This document shows, piece after piece, positions 50,320-58,192 of a stretch of 64,000 nt of DNA (position 1 is the stretch's first letter; the number at the start of each line of letters is the position of its first letter). The translations under genes were made by a program, and so were the position numbers. Source of the stretch: Armatimonadota bacterium (GTDB lineage: Bacteria > Armatimonadota > Fimbriimonadia > Fimbriimonadales > Fimbriimonadaceae); assembly GCA_016223145.1 (NCBI GenBank), contig JACRPN010000022.1, positions 1-64,000 on the forward strand, written 5' to 3'. The notes under the pieces are model-generated. The model ran no database searches. It worked only from the letters and a program-made list of their open reading frames with translations, and was not told where the DNA came from.

Positions 50320-52107
50320 TTATCGCGTGATCTCGGCGAGCAACTGCTGCACGTTTACCGCACGCTGTGACCCGGGACTGCCAAAGCGCCGCGCCCTGAA
50401 CAGCCTGTTCCTTGCGCCCCGCTTGTTGCCCGACCTGTACTCTGCTCGGGCAAGCTCCAGGTCAATGCTGGCTGCCGAGTTTCCATACTCCCCGTGCCGG
50501 CTGGGGTCCTGCTCGTTGGCGGCGGCGTCGCTCAAATAGCCGGCGGCCACATCTTTGAGCTGGAACTGCAGGGCGCTGTCCCGCTCGATCGAAGCTTGCT
50601 TCAGGTAGATGTCGCCCAGGGCATACGAGATCGCCGAATTGGTCTTGTCATATTCGAGGCCGCGCTGATAAGCCGCGGAAGCCGCCACTAGGTCTCCCGA
50701 CTGAGCCAATTGTGCGCCCTTTTGGGCATAGTCCATCGCCAATTGACGCTCTTCTTCCTCTCTGCTTACGGTGTCGCGCAGCTTGGGAAGGGCGATCTCG
50801 CGCTCTTTGATTCTCTGGTCCACAGGCATCGAACTCATATGCCCAAGATCTCGGCGGACCGAAGCGTCTTTGTCCTGGTCCTGAGAGCGCTGGATGGCGA
50901 CTCCCAACGCCCAAATCCCGACCATCACGAGCCCGAGCACCGAGCCAAGCACCACCACGGTGAGGAAGAGCTTGCCGAGGAAGTCCTTGGTTTCCGGCGT
51001 CATCATCGGCTTGCGCGGCGCCGGATAGTAAAGCGGGGCCTGCGTCATCGGCTGGGGCGGTGGGCCGTAGCTCTGCACTTGGCCGTAAGGCGTGGTCACC
51101 GGCTGTGGCAGACCCGTTTGGGCCTGGGCCTGCTGGTAAGGATCGTAGGGGTAGACCGCCGGCTGGGGAGGCGGCGCGTAGGGTGCAGCTCCGTGGGCCC
51201 CACCCATGTAGGGGTTATTCATGGGCGGCGCGGCCCCATAGCCAGGCATGAAGCCCAAGGTCGGGCCCGGATCGAGCACCACCGAATGCAGCGAATTGGC
51301 CGCCGCCTCCGCGGCGGCGATCATGTCGGCCGAATTTGCATACCGGAGTTGAGGGCTCTTCTCGAGCGCCCGCGACAGAAACTGCCAGACGGTGTGGTTG
51401 GCCTGCGAGGGTTGCACCGGCTGGGTGTTCATGATCGCGTAGGTGATGCTTACCACGCTGTCGCCTTTGAACGGCTTCTCGCCCGCAATCATCTCGTAAA
51501 GCACGACGCCAACGCCGAAGAGGTCGCTGCGAACGTCGATCTCTTTGCCGACCACCTGCTCGGGGGACATGTAGCTCGGGGTGCCGAACACCTGCCCGTC
51601 CATCGTAATGTTGGGCTCGAAGGTGAGCCTTGCGATGCCAAAGTCGGTGAGCTTGACGCGCCCATCGGGCAGGAGCTGGATGTTCTCCGGCTTGATGTCC
51701 CGGTGGATGACGCCGTTGGCGTGGGCGTATTCCAGCGCAGAGAGCACGTCGAGCACGATCGCGAACGCCCGTTCGATGGGGATGAATCCGCTCGTGTCCA
51801 GATCGTTGCGGAGCGTGTGGCCGTCCAAATACTCCATCGCGATGAAGTACTTGCCCGCCTCCTCGCCGCACTCGTAGATCGTGACGATGTTTGGGTGGTT
51901 GAGCGATCCGGCGGCTTTGGCCTCGCGAATGAACCTCTTGACCCGGTCCTCGCGCTGCGTGTCGTTCATGCCCGAGGGCATCGCGAGCTCTTTGAGCGCC
52001 ACGCGCCGATTCATGATCGGGTCGTAGGCCTCGTAGACGATGTCGTTCGACCGCGCGATTTCGCGGATGATCTGGTACTTGCCGATCGCCGTTTGACGGT
52101 CGCTCAT
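50320..52107 (-). CDS. Ser/Thr protein kinase with TPR tail
   Basis: A 595-residue PknB-type kinase. N-lobe VALKELAMP supplies the ATP Lys. Catalytic loop VIHRDIKPENI, DFGIARL, activation segment FGTPSYMSPEQVVG and DVRSDLFGVGVVLYEM are all present. The glycine loop is degenerate: IREIARSNDIVYEAYDP replaces G-x-G-x-x-G. After the kinase comes a Pro/Tyr/Gln-rich linker (about 290-375), one transmembrane helix (LTVVVLGSVLGLVMVGIWAL), and TPR-like repeats (GDLVAASAAYQRGLEYDKT), so the repeats would face outside the cytoplasm. It is a single gene. Target unknown. Confidence 0.9.
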   Translation of the reverse strand: MSDRQTAIGKYQIIREIARSNDIVYEAYDPIMNRRVALKELAMPSGMNDTQREDRVKRFIREAKAAGSLNHPNIVTIYECGEEAGKYFIAMEYLDGHTLRNDLDTSGFIPIERAFAIVLDVLSALEYAHANGVIHRDIKPENIQLLPDGRVKLTDFGIARLTFEPNITMDGQVFGTPSYMSPEQVVGKEIDVRSDLFGVGVVLYEMIAGEKPFKGDSVVSITYAIMNTQPVQPSQANHTVWQFLSRALEKSPQLRYANSADMIAAAEAAANSLHSVVLDPGPTLGFMPGYGAAPPMNNPYMGGAHGAAPYAPPPQPAVYPYDPYQQAQAQTGLPQPVTTPYGQVQSYGPPPQPMTQAPLYYPAPRKPMMTPETKDFLGKLFLTVVVLGSVLGLVMVGIWALGVAIQRSQDQDKDASVRRDLGHMSSMPVDQRIKEREIALPKLRDTVSREEEERQLAMDYAQKGAQLAQSGDLVAASAAYQRGLEYDKTNSAISYALGDIYLKQASIERDSALQFQLKDVAAGYLSDAAANEQDPSRHGEYGNSAASIDLELARAEYRSGNKRGARNRLFRARRFGSPGSQRAVNVQQLLAEITR

Positions 52108-52299
52108 GGGGTGCCCAATGTATTAGAACGGGTTCGAGGCGCTTTCTGTTCGTAAGCGCGACAACTAGATTATCGTCGGACTACGCCACGAATGGACCCC
52201 AAGCCCCGTGTGCAGACCATGTTAGGGTATGCCGCGAGCCTGGCCGAACCCGACAATGTTGCCCGGTAGCCTCGCGCGCCGACTTGGAACAACCAAACC

Positions 52300-53433
52300 A
52301 TGGCAAGGCAGCGCGTGCTACAAGTGGCTCTATGGTGCCTGGCATCGGCTCTTTCCGGACTGGGATCGGCCGATGTCTACGGCGGCGTGGCCACACCCAT
52401 CGACTGCTGCTACTTGGTCAAGCCGGAGATCACCTGGAATGTGTATTCCACCGGCGGCGACAAGATCGTGGGCGGAGAGATCACGATCAACGGTGAGAAG
52501 GTCGAGACGCGCTACGACGAGACGGCGCAGTGCGTGGTCGGCCAGTTGTCCACCCCTTTGGAGCCTGGCAAGTACGTCGTGGTTGCCAAGGCGCTGTTCC
52601 AGCGAGGGTTCTCCTACAAGGTCGACTGGGTGTTCAACGTGATGCCGCAGGCGTACGTCCAGCTTCCCGATCCCAATGACGAGCAGCTGGACGCGATCGG
52701 GATGGTCAACCAGTGGCGCGGGCGCCTGGGTCTCGGGCCCGTACGGGTCGAGCCGAGGCTCTGCGCGGCCGCCCAGAAGCACACCGAATACAACGCCGCC
52801 AACAACACGACCGGCCACTTCCAGCGGCCGCAGCTCGCCGGCTTCTTCGGGGAGGGCCCCGCCGAGAGGCTGCAGGCTTTTGGGTATTGCGGCGACTCCT
52901 ATGAGGCCGTGTGTTACGGGTATCGGAACCTCGCCGAACGCATTCAGTCGCTGATCGACGCCCCCTACCATCGCATTCCGTTTTTCCAGCCGGGAGCTCC
53001 GGCCGCCGGGGCCGGATCGATCGGGGACCGGGTGACCTTCATGTTCGAGATGGGCTCAGCCAAGGCCGTGTCGGTTTATCCCTACGATGGCCAGGAAGGC
53101 GTCCCAATGGCCTGGTGCAAGATCGAGCGGCCCGACCCGCTCAGGGTTCACCCGCAGAAGCCGGGTGTCGCGGGCTACCCGATCACGCTCACCTATTACG
53201 GCAAGGACGTGCGCCTATCAGAGGTGCGGGCCTCGCTGCGCAGTGCGTCAGGTGAGGAGCTCGCGGTTCTGGTGAACACTCCCGACAACGACACCTGGCT
53301 GCGAAACGCGGTGATCGTGTTCCCGGTCAAACCGCTGCGGCCCGGCGAGCGATACACGGCGAACGTCAGCGCTAAGGCGTCGGACGGGACCGAGATCGAC
53401 AGGACCTGGTCGTTCCGAGCCTCGTTGAAGTAG
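52300..53433 (+). CDS. CAP/SCP-domain secreted protein
   Basis: A 377-residue exported protein with leader VLQVALWCLASALSGLGSA. An N-terminal beta domain runs to about residue 125. The CAP domain follows: DAIGMVNQWRGRLGLGPVRV, LCAAAQKHTEYNAANN with TTGHF, EAVCYGYRNLAERIQSL, and FMFEMGSAKAVSVYPYDGQ. The C-terminus is an Ig-like domain (LRPGERYTANVSAKASDG). Bacterial CAP proteins are secreted and of mixed or unknown role. Four to five Cys residues (PIDCCYL, YCGDSYEAVC) could form disulfides. It stands alone. Confidence 0.85.
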   Translation: MARQRVLQVALWCLASALSGLGSADVYGGVATPIDCCYLVKPEITWNVYSTGGDKIVGGEITINGEKVETRYDETAQCVVGQLSTPLEPGKYVVVAKALFQRGFSYKVDWVFNVMPQAYVQLPDPNDEQLDAIGMVNQWRGRLGLGPVRVEPRLCAAAQKHTEYNAANNTTGHFQRPQLAGFFGEGPAERLQAFGYCGDSYEAVCYGYRNLAERIQSLIDAPYHRIPFFQPGAPAAGAGSIGDRVTFMFEMGSAKAVSVYPYDGQEGVPMAWCKIERPDPLRVHPQKPGVAGYPITLTYYGKDVRLSEVRASLRSASGEELAVLVNTPDNDTWLRNAVIVFPVKPLRPGERYTANVSAKASDGTEIDRTWSFRASLK

Positions 53434-53619
53434 CTCCCCTTTGCGAACAACTGGAAACGGTGTAGCCCGGGCGTCCCGCCTGGGTGGATTCGGTTCAGCG
53501 ACTGAAGTCCCCGAGCCTCCCATTAGGACCCTCTTATCCCCAAACTTATCCACCTTTGAAGGGGGGAAAACTCCCCAGAAAATTGCTTGGTTCCGCGGGC
53601 CGTTCCTGATACTATATTC
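53434..53619. promoter_or_regulatory. Leader region upstream of the candidate structured RNA
   Basis: About 186 bases without a gene. An AT-rich patch with TACTAT (53610-53615) and the overlapping TATATT (53613-53618) looks like a -10 element for a rightward transcript. TTGCTT (53583-53588) and TTCCGC (53591-53596) are possible but poor -35 hexamers. Confidence 0.35.
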
Positions 53620-54135
53620 ATGCACTCAGCTCTGGAGGATTCGAGACGGAGCAGCCGCAGCGCCGGCAAAGGTGGAGACGACACTCCTTCCACCAGCGAG
53701 AGCAAAAAACGCCATCCCCGGCGCAGAGGGGATCGCCCGAAAGGGCGGCGGATCGTGACCTTCGGGAATCGACGAGCGGCAGCCGATCGCACCCTCGCGG
53801 GGCGGCTTGGATCAAAGCCCAGCGAGCGTAGCGGCAGAGAGCCAAGCTCCTGTCTGCCGCCAACGTGAGGCAACTGCGGCTTCCGCGCTCTACGGAGCGG
53901 GCTTCGGCCCAATCGGCAGAGCAGGTGGGCAGGAGAGAGCGAAAGCTACCTCCCGCCCACTGGAAAGCCGAATGTAGACTGAAGCGGACCAGTAGCGGAG
54001 CTCTCGGGCTCCTAAACCCAAGCAGGAAGTCTACAAGCCTTGGAGCCAAGGCTCCTTCGGGAGCCCCTCGCACTGAGGTTTGAGACGCGCCGACGCACGA
54101 GGCTTGCCTCACGCGGAGGCGCGTTTCGCTTTGTA
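53620..54135 (+). ncRNA. Candidate structured RNA of about 0.5 kb, family not recognised
   Basis: No protein-like frame, but at least eight strong stems in a row, several capped by stable tetraloops only on this strand. GGTGGA/TCCACC (53671-53694). ATCCCC/GGGGAT (53714-53733). CGCCC-GAAA-GGGCG (53734-53747). GCGGCAGA/TCTGCCGC (53831-53860). GTGGGC/GCCCAC (53925-53960), enclosing GGAG/CTCC and AGC-GAAA-GCT. TGTAGACT/AGTCTACA (53973-54035), enclosing GGAGC/GCTCC (53997-54012). GGCTCC-TTCG-GGAGCC (54050-54065). ACGCGCC/GGCGCGT (54085-54124), enclosing GAGG-CTTG-CCTC. A TTTCGCTTT stretch follows. I looked for RNase P, tmRNA, SRP and group I/II intron signatures and found none. Ends are approximate. 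Confidence 0.6.
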
Positions 54136-54145
54136 AGGAGGCATG

Positions 54146-54181
54146 TAGGACGTATAGGACTTATGGGACCTATACGTCCTA
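54146..54181. terminator. 13-bp perfect hairpin between the candidate RNA and fabH
   Basis: TAGGACGTATAGG (54146-54158), 10-base loop, CCTATACGTCCTA (54169-54181). It lies 9 bases beyond the fabH stop (minus strand) and just after the candidate RNA (plus strand), so it may be a bidirectional terminator. Neither side has a long T-run. Confidence 0.6.
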
Positions 54182-54189
54182 TCCTGCCA

Positions 54190-55176
54190 CTACCACCGGA
54201 TCAGATTTGCGCCCCAGACGACTCCGGCGCCGAACCCCACAGTCATCACGACCATCCCTTCTTTCAGCCGGCCCTGCTCGACGGCCTCGGAGAGCGCGAT
54301 CGGAATGGAAGCGCCGCTCGTGTTGCCATAGCGGTCCACGTTGAGGAACACCTTTTCAGGCGGGAGCTTCAGCCGATGGGCTGCCGACTCGATGATGCGC
54401 AGATTCGCCTGATGCGGCACAAAGAGGTCCACGTCGCTCGGCTGCATGCCCGCTTGATCCAAGGCCTTCATGCAGGCGTCGCCCATAGCCTGGACCGCAA
54501 AGCGATAGACCTCGGCGCCGGCCATGAAAATCGTGTCACGTTCGCCCTTGCTTTTGGGGTTGCACGCCGGATTCATCGAGCCGCCCACCCGAAGGTCGAT
54601 GTGCTTTGCGCCCGAACCGTCGGCCAGCAGCGCCGTTTTGATCACGCCTCGCTCGGTGTTCTCGACACCCTCCAGGACGATCGCCCCCGCGCCGTCGCCA
54701 AATAGCACGCAGGTCGAGCGGTCCTGCCAGTTGACGAAACGCGAAAGCACGTCCGCGCCAATGACCAGCGCCCGTCGAATCTGGCGATTCTCGACCATCG
54801 CGGTGGCCACGGAAAGCGAATAGATAAACCCCGCGCAGGCCGCCCCCACATCGAACGCCCCGGCATTCTTCGCGCCGATCGCCTCCTGAACCAGACACGA
54901 GGTGGAAGGAAAAAGCATGTCCCCGGTGACCGTGCCCATCACGATCATGTCGAGGTCCATCGGGTCCACTGAAGCGCGCTCGATGGCCTTCAGCGCTGCG
55001 CGCGTGGCAAGAGTGCTGCAGTTCTCGTCGTCCGACACGATGCGGCGCTCGCGGATGCCGGTTCGCTGGAGGATCCACTCGTCCGAAGTTTCGACCATCT
55101 TCTCGAGGTCGGCATTGGAAAGGACCTTGTCGGGGACAGAGTGGGCGATGGATCGGACGACGGCTCTTGTGGGCAA
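54190..55176 (-). CDS. fabH: 3-oxoacyl-ACP synthase III
   Basis: A 328-residue condensing enzyme that starts fatty acid synthesis from acetyl-CoA (or branched acyl-CoA) and malonyl-ACP (EC 2.3.1.180). The triad is intact: Cys114 in GAACAGFIYS, His255 in VPHQANLR and Asn285 in YGNTSGAS. The TTG start at 55176 lies one base after the plsX stop, so plsX-fabH are coupled. Typical length. Confidence 0.95.
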   Translation of the reverse strand: MPTRAVVRSIAHSVPDKVLSNADLEKMVETSDEWILQRTGIRERRIVSDDENCSTLATRAALKAIERASVDPMDLDMIVMGTVTGDMLFPSTSCLVQEAIGAKNAGAFDVGAACAGFIYSLSVATAMVENRQIRRALVIGADVLSRFVNWQDRSTCVLFGDGAGAIVLEGVENTERGVIKTALLADGSGAKHIDLRVGGSMNPACNPKSKGERDTIFMAGAEVYRFAVQAMGDACMKALDQAGMQPSDVDLFVPHQANLRIIESAAHRLKLPPEKVFLNVDRYGNTSGASIPIALSEAVEQGRLKEGMVVMTVGFGAGVVWGANLIRW

Positions 55177-55177
55177 A

Positions 55178-56170
55178 CTACTGATCTCCCTTTTGTTCTT
55201 CGATGCTTTCTCGGATCGTTTCGACGAGGCCCCTGTCGACGGCCTTCTGCGCCAGCAGCAGGGCGTTCTTGATCGCCTTTGCGTTGCTTCTTCCGTGGCC
55301 GATCAGACAGATGCCGTTCAAGCCCAGGAGTGGAGATCCGCCCACTTCGGCGTAGTCCACTTTCTTCCAGAGGCCCCGCATGAGGTTCTTCATGGGCAAG
55401 TATGGCAACTGCGCCAGCTTGCTGTCCGGCAGTGCGTCCTTGATCAGCTTGACGATCAACTCGCCAACGCCCTCGGCAGTCTTCAGGACGATGTTGCCGA
55501 CGAAGGCGTCGCACACCACGACGTCCGTGTCTGAATCGAAGATGTCTTTGCCCTCGATGTTGCCCGCGAACCAACCGTACTTTGAGAGCAGCGTGAAGGC
55601 TTGCTTGGCGAACTGGTTGCCCTTGCCGGGCTCCTCACCGATGTTCAGGAGGTGCACCTTCGGGTTGTCCCTGCCCATCACGCGCTGGCAATAGGCCCTG
55701 CCCATGAGGGCGAATTCGACGAGGTGCTCGGGGTCAACGTCCGGGCTCGCTCCGGCATCGAGCAAGAGAAAGTTCAGCTTTCGGCCCGGCAGTTCGCTGG
55801 CGATCGCTGGGCGATGAAAGCCGTGCATCTGCCGCCAGCTTAATAGGCATCCTGCGGTCACCGCGCCGGTATTGCCCGCGCTCACAAAGGCCGCCGCCTG
55901 GCCCCTTTTCACCAGGTCGATCCCTACGCAAAGCGAGGAGTCCTTCTTCTTGCGCAGGGCGTCGAGCGGCTTGTCGCACATGTCAATCGTTTCGCTCGCG
56001 GGGTGAAGCTCGATATTCAGTGGGCAGGGCGAAGGCAGGTGCTTCTGAATCTGCTCGATGTCGCCCACCAAGACGATCGTGTGATGAATCTCGGGGGCTG
56101 CCAAGACCGCGCCCAATACAACTTCCTTAGGAGCGTGATCGCCCCCCATCGCGTCGAGGACGATGTTCAC
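55178..56170 (-). CDS. plsX: Phosphate acyltransferase PlsX
   Basis: A 330-residue enzyme converting acyl-ACP to acyl-phosphate for phospholipid synthesis. The GTG start at 56170 (VNIVLDAMGGDHAPKEVVLG) overlaps the yceD stop (GTGA); the longer frame upstream is a shadow. Family blocks: GDIEQIQKHL, AAAFVSAGNTGAVTAG, GEEPGKGN, and VCDAFVGNIVLKTAEGVGE. Order yceD-plsX-fabH is the classic lipid-synthesis cluster. Confidence 0.95.
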   Translation of the reverse strand: MNIVLDAMGGDHAPKEVVLGAVLAAPEIHHTIVLVGDIEQIQKHLPSPCPLNIELHPASETIDMCDKPLDALRKKKDSSLCVGIDLVKRGQAAAFVSAGNTGAVTAGCLLSWRQMHGFHRPAIASELPGRKLNFLLLDAGASPDVDPEHLVEFALMGRAYCQRVMGRDNPKVHLLNIGEEPGKGNQFAKQAFTLLSKYGWFAGNIEGKDIFDSDTDVVVCDAFVGNIVLKTAEGVGELIVKLIKDALPDSKLAQLPYLPMKNLMRGLWKKVDYAEVGGSPLLGLNGICLIGHGRSNAKAIKNALLLAQKAVDRGLVETIRESIEEQKGDQ

Positions 56171-56712
56171 TTGGGCAGGTCCTTCTTGGGCTTGCCGGCT
56201 TCCTGGATGGTTGCCAGCTTCTGGAATTCCGGCCGCCCGTGCTCGTTGTCGTTGGAGGGCTTCTTGAGGGCTCGCGGGCATTGGCCGTCCCACCCGTACT
56301 GGCAGAGCGGTTGCATCGGAAGGCTGATCATGAGGTCCTGCCGTAGGAGCGAGTCCACCATCAGGCTGTTCTCGTGAAAAAGCTCGAACGGCTCGTCGGG
56401 AACCACTCGCGCGAAGTCGTTCATTCCGTAGCACGCGGCCACCCCTTCGACGGGGAATTGCTCGTCCACCTCGAACTCGATGGGCGTCTCCAAAGGCTCG
56501 CCGCAACGGGCGCATTCGCAAACGGCGACCCCCCGAAAACTGCCTTTGAGGAGCAGCAGGTTGCCGGTGCTAACCGCTTCAAGGCATCCTTCGACCGGTT
56601 CCATGAGCTCAAGGTCGGCGTCTTTGCCGAGGTCGGACTGGATCTCGACCGCTATCTTCTTGCCGGGGTGCTGAAGGACCTCGTTCAAATCCAAAAGGTC
56701 CGAGGATCTCAT
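56167..56712 (-). CDS. YceD/DUF177 family protein
   Basis: A 181-residue protein. The DUF177 core is visible: GSFRGVAVCECARCGEPLETPIEFEVDEQF, with the paired Cys, and a second acidic/hydrophobic block DSLLRQDLMISLPMQPLCQ. In most bacteria this gene (linked to 23S rRNA accumulation) is followed by rpmF for ribosomal protein L32. Here plsX follows directly with a 4-base overlap and rpmF is absent. The tail after CPRALKKPS is long and charged. Confidence 0.82.
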   Translation of the reverse strand: MRSSDLLDLNEVLQHPGKKIAVEIQSDLGKDADLELMEPVEGCLEAVSTGNLLLLKGSFRGVAVCECARCGEPLETPIEFEVDEQFPVEGVAACYGMNDFARVVPDEPFELFHENSLMVDSLLRQDLMISLPMQPLCQYGWDGQCPRALKKPSNDNEHGRPEFQKLATIQEAGKPKKDLPK

Positions 56713-56788
56713 GCTTGGGTTCGAGAGTGTACCAGGAGGTAAAACTATATCGGCGGGATATGCGTCTCATATGTGAGCGCAATGTTGC

Positions 56789-56794
56789 TATACT
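56789..56794 (+). promoter_or_regulatory. -10 element of the lipoprotein-dop-pup-prcB operon
   Basis: TATACT, 52 bases before the TTG start of the lipoprotein gene; no strong -35 is visible. A CTCATATGTGAG dyad (56766-56777) lies just upstream, centred about 20 bases before it, a place typical for an activator or repressor site. It is the only promoter-like sequence before the proteasome genes. Confidence 0.5.
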
Positions 56795-56845
56795 TAGCGC
56801 ACGTTCAAATCCAGGAGACTGGAAGCTACTCGAGGTGAATCTGTT

Positions 56846-58192
56846 TTGAAGCGGTGGGCAATCCTTTTGACAGCGGCTACCATGGCCCTCGTTGGTTGCG
56901 GCGGCGTCGGACCCGGAGGCGGGGATGACGGCGGCGGCGGTGGTGGCGGTGGTGGGGGCGGCGCAACGCGCTCCTCCGTGAACTCGGGCCTCCTCGCCAA
57001 GAGCGGCGTTATTGACCTGACCGTCGACTCCGGCCAAGGACGAGCGCCGGGATCGCTCGTGGCCGTCTGGCGCCATCAAGAGTTCACCGATCTCTACGGA
57101 ACCGAAGAGACACAGCTCCGAGGGGAAGTTCGTATCGGGCTCGATCAATACACGACGAACTCGATGGAAGTTGCGATTCCGTTCAATATGTTCTCGCCGT
57201 GGGCTGCGAGCCGGTCGTTCGACGCTCTGCCCCTGGAAATCCAGAGCCTCAAGGTGGAGAACAACAGCGGTGGCTACGTGACGTACACCGGACCCGGTGG
57301 ACAGCCGTTCTTCATCGACTCTTTTGCGCTTCACGCGACCTCGATGCCTGGCCGCCGAACGGCAATCCAGATTTTCCTCGACGATGCGATGCTCGGAATC
57401 GACACGCAGGCCCAGCCGCCCGCGGCGACCTTCGACCGAGACCGATTTGAGGCCGTCAACTACCATCCGGAAGATCTGAGGATCAACGGTTGGCTGGCGG
57501 ATTACCTCTGCTTCGACATCTCGAACGTGGCCAACAAGCCTGAGTTCTCGGCGAGCGGCCCCTATTCGGGCGAGGATGTGACCAAGGTCTACTTCAGCGG
57601 CGATGCTTATGCCATCAGCGGCGACCCGGTGGTGGGCGGCGGCCCGATGGAGATCCTCACTCAGGGGACCTTCAATTTCGCGGCCAAGGTCTCGCCTCCA
57701 AACGGCACGATTGGCGCCCCGGGCACCTTCACGGTCCGCCAGGTGGACCCCCGCGATCTGAGCGGCATTGCCGAGATCACGGCGATCCAGGGTATCTGGC
57801 GGTTGTGGTTCGATCCGGTGCACCCAAACAAGGGTTACATTCTAAATCCGCAAGCATTCGAAGCCCTTTGTCTTCCGACAACCGAAGATGACGGCATCCA
57901 GGAGCTCATTCTGGTGGCCAGAAACTCAAGCGGTGAGATCACAGACCTCTATTTTGGAGAAATTGACTATACGAACAAACTGAACATGCACTTTTCCGCA
58001 TGGCCGATTGAGAACATAGACGATGGCTCAGATGACAACCGAATAGATGGCACGGTCAGCGGCCTCGTCTATAGAGCCGGCATTCAGGACCCAACAGACA
58101 AGGACATTCGATCAGGAACGATCACGATCACGTCTGGAACGCCCCCTGCGACGTTCCCCTCGATATCGACGTTCCTCGTCGTTCGTCTGTAA
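56846..58192 (+). CDS. Lipoprotein with poly-Gly linker, first gene of the proteasome operon
   Basis: A 448-residue lipoprotein starting at TTG (GAGGTG nine bases upstream): MKRWAILLTAATMALVGC, then GGVGPGGG and an uninterrupted Gly run of eleven. The remainder is beta-rich without a known motif (LVAVWRHQEFTDLYGTEE, GTFTVRQVDPRDLSGIAE, SGEITDLYFGEIDYTNKLN). Its stop overlaps the dop ATG (TAATG), so dop translation depends on this gene being read. I do not recognise a family. The reason for placing a surface lipoprotein in a proteasome operon is unclear. Confidence 0.75.
   Translation: MKRWAILLTAATMALVGCGGVGPGGGDDGGGGGGGGGGGATRSSVNSGLLAKSGVIDLTVDSGQGRAPGSLVAVWRHQEFTDLYGTEETQLRGEVRIGLDQYTTNSMEVAIPFNMFSPWAASRSFDALPLEIQSLKVENNSGGYVTYTGPGGQPFFIDSFALHATSMPGRRTAIQIFLDDAMLGIDTQAQPPAATFDRDRFEAVNYHPEDLRINGWLADYLCFDISNVANKPEFSASGPYSGEDVTKVYFSGDAYAISGDPVVGGGPMEILTQGTFNFAAKVSPPNGTIGAPGTFTVRQVDPRDLSGIAEITAIQGIWRLWFDPVHPNKGYILNPQAFEALCLPTTEDDGIQELILVARNSSGEITDLYFGEIDYTNKLNMHFSAWPIENIDDGSDDNRIDGTVSGLVYRAGIQDPTDKDIRSGTITITSGTPPATFPSISTFLVVRL

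Noticed and set aside
53618-54112. Minus-strand open frame of 164 codons across the candidate RNA
   Set aside because: Composition is dominated by Arg, Ser, Leu and Cys with no domain-like pattern, and the DNA is explained better by hairpins. Not annotated as a gene.
53620-54135. RNase P RNA, tmRNA, SRP RNA or intron
   Set aside because: No GAGGAAAGTCC block, no tRNA-like end with GGTTCGAATCC, no GGTCAGG-type SRP loop and no group II domain V hairpin were found on either strand.
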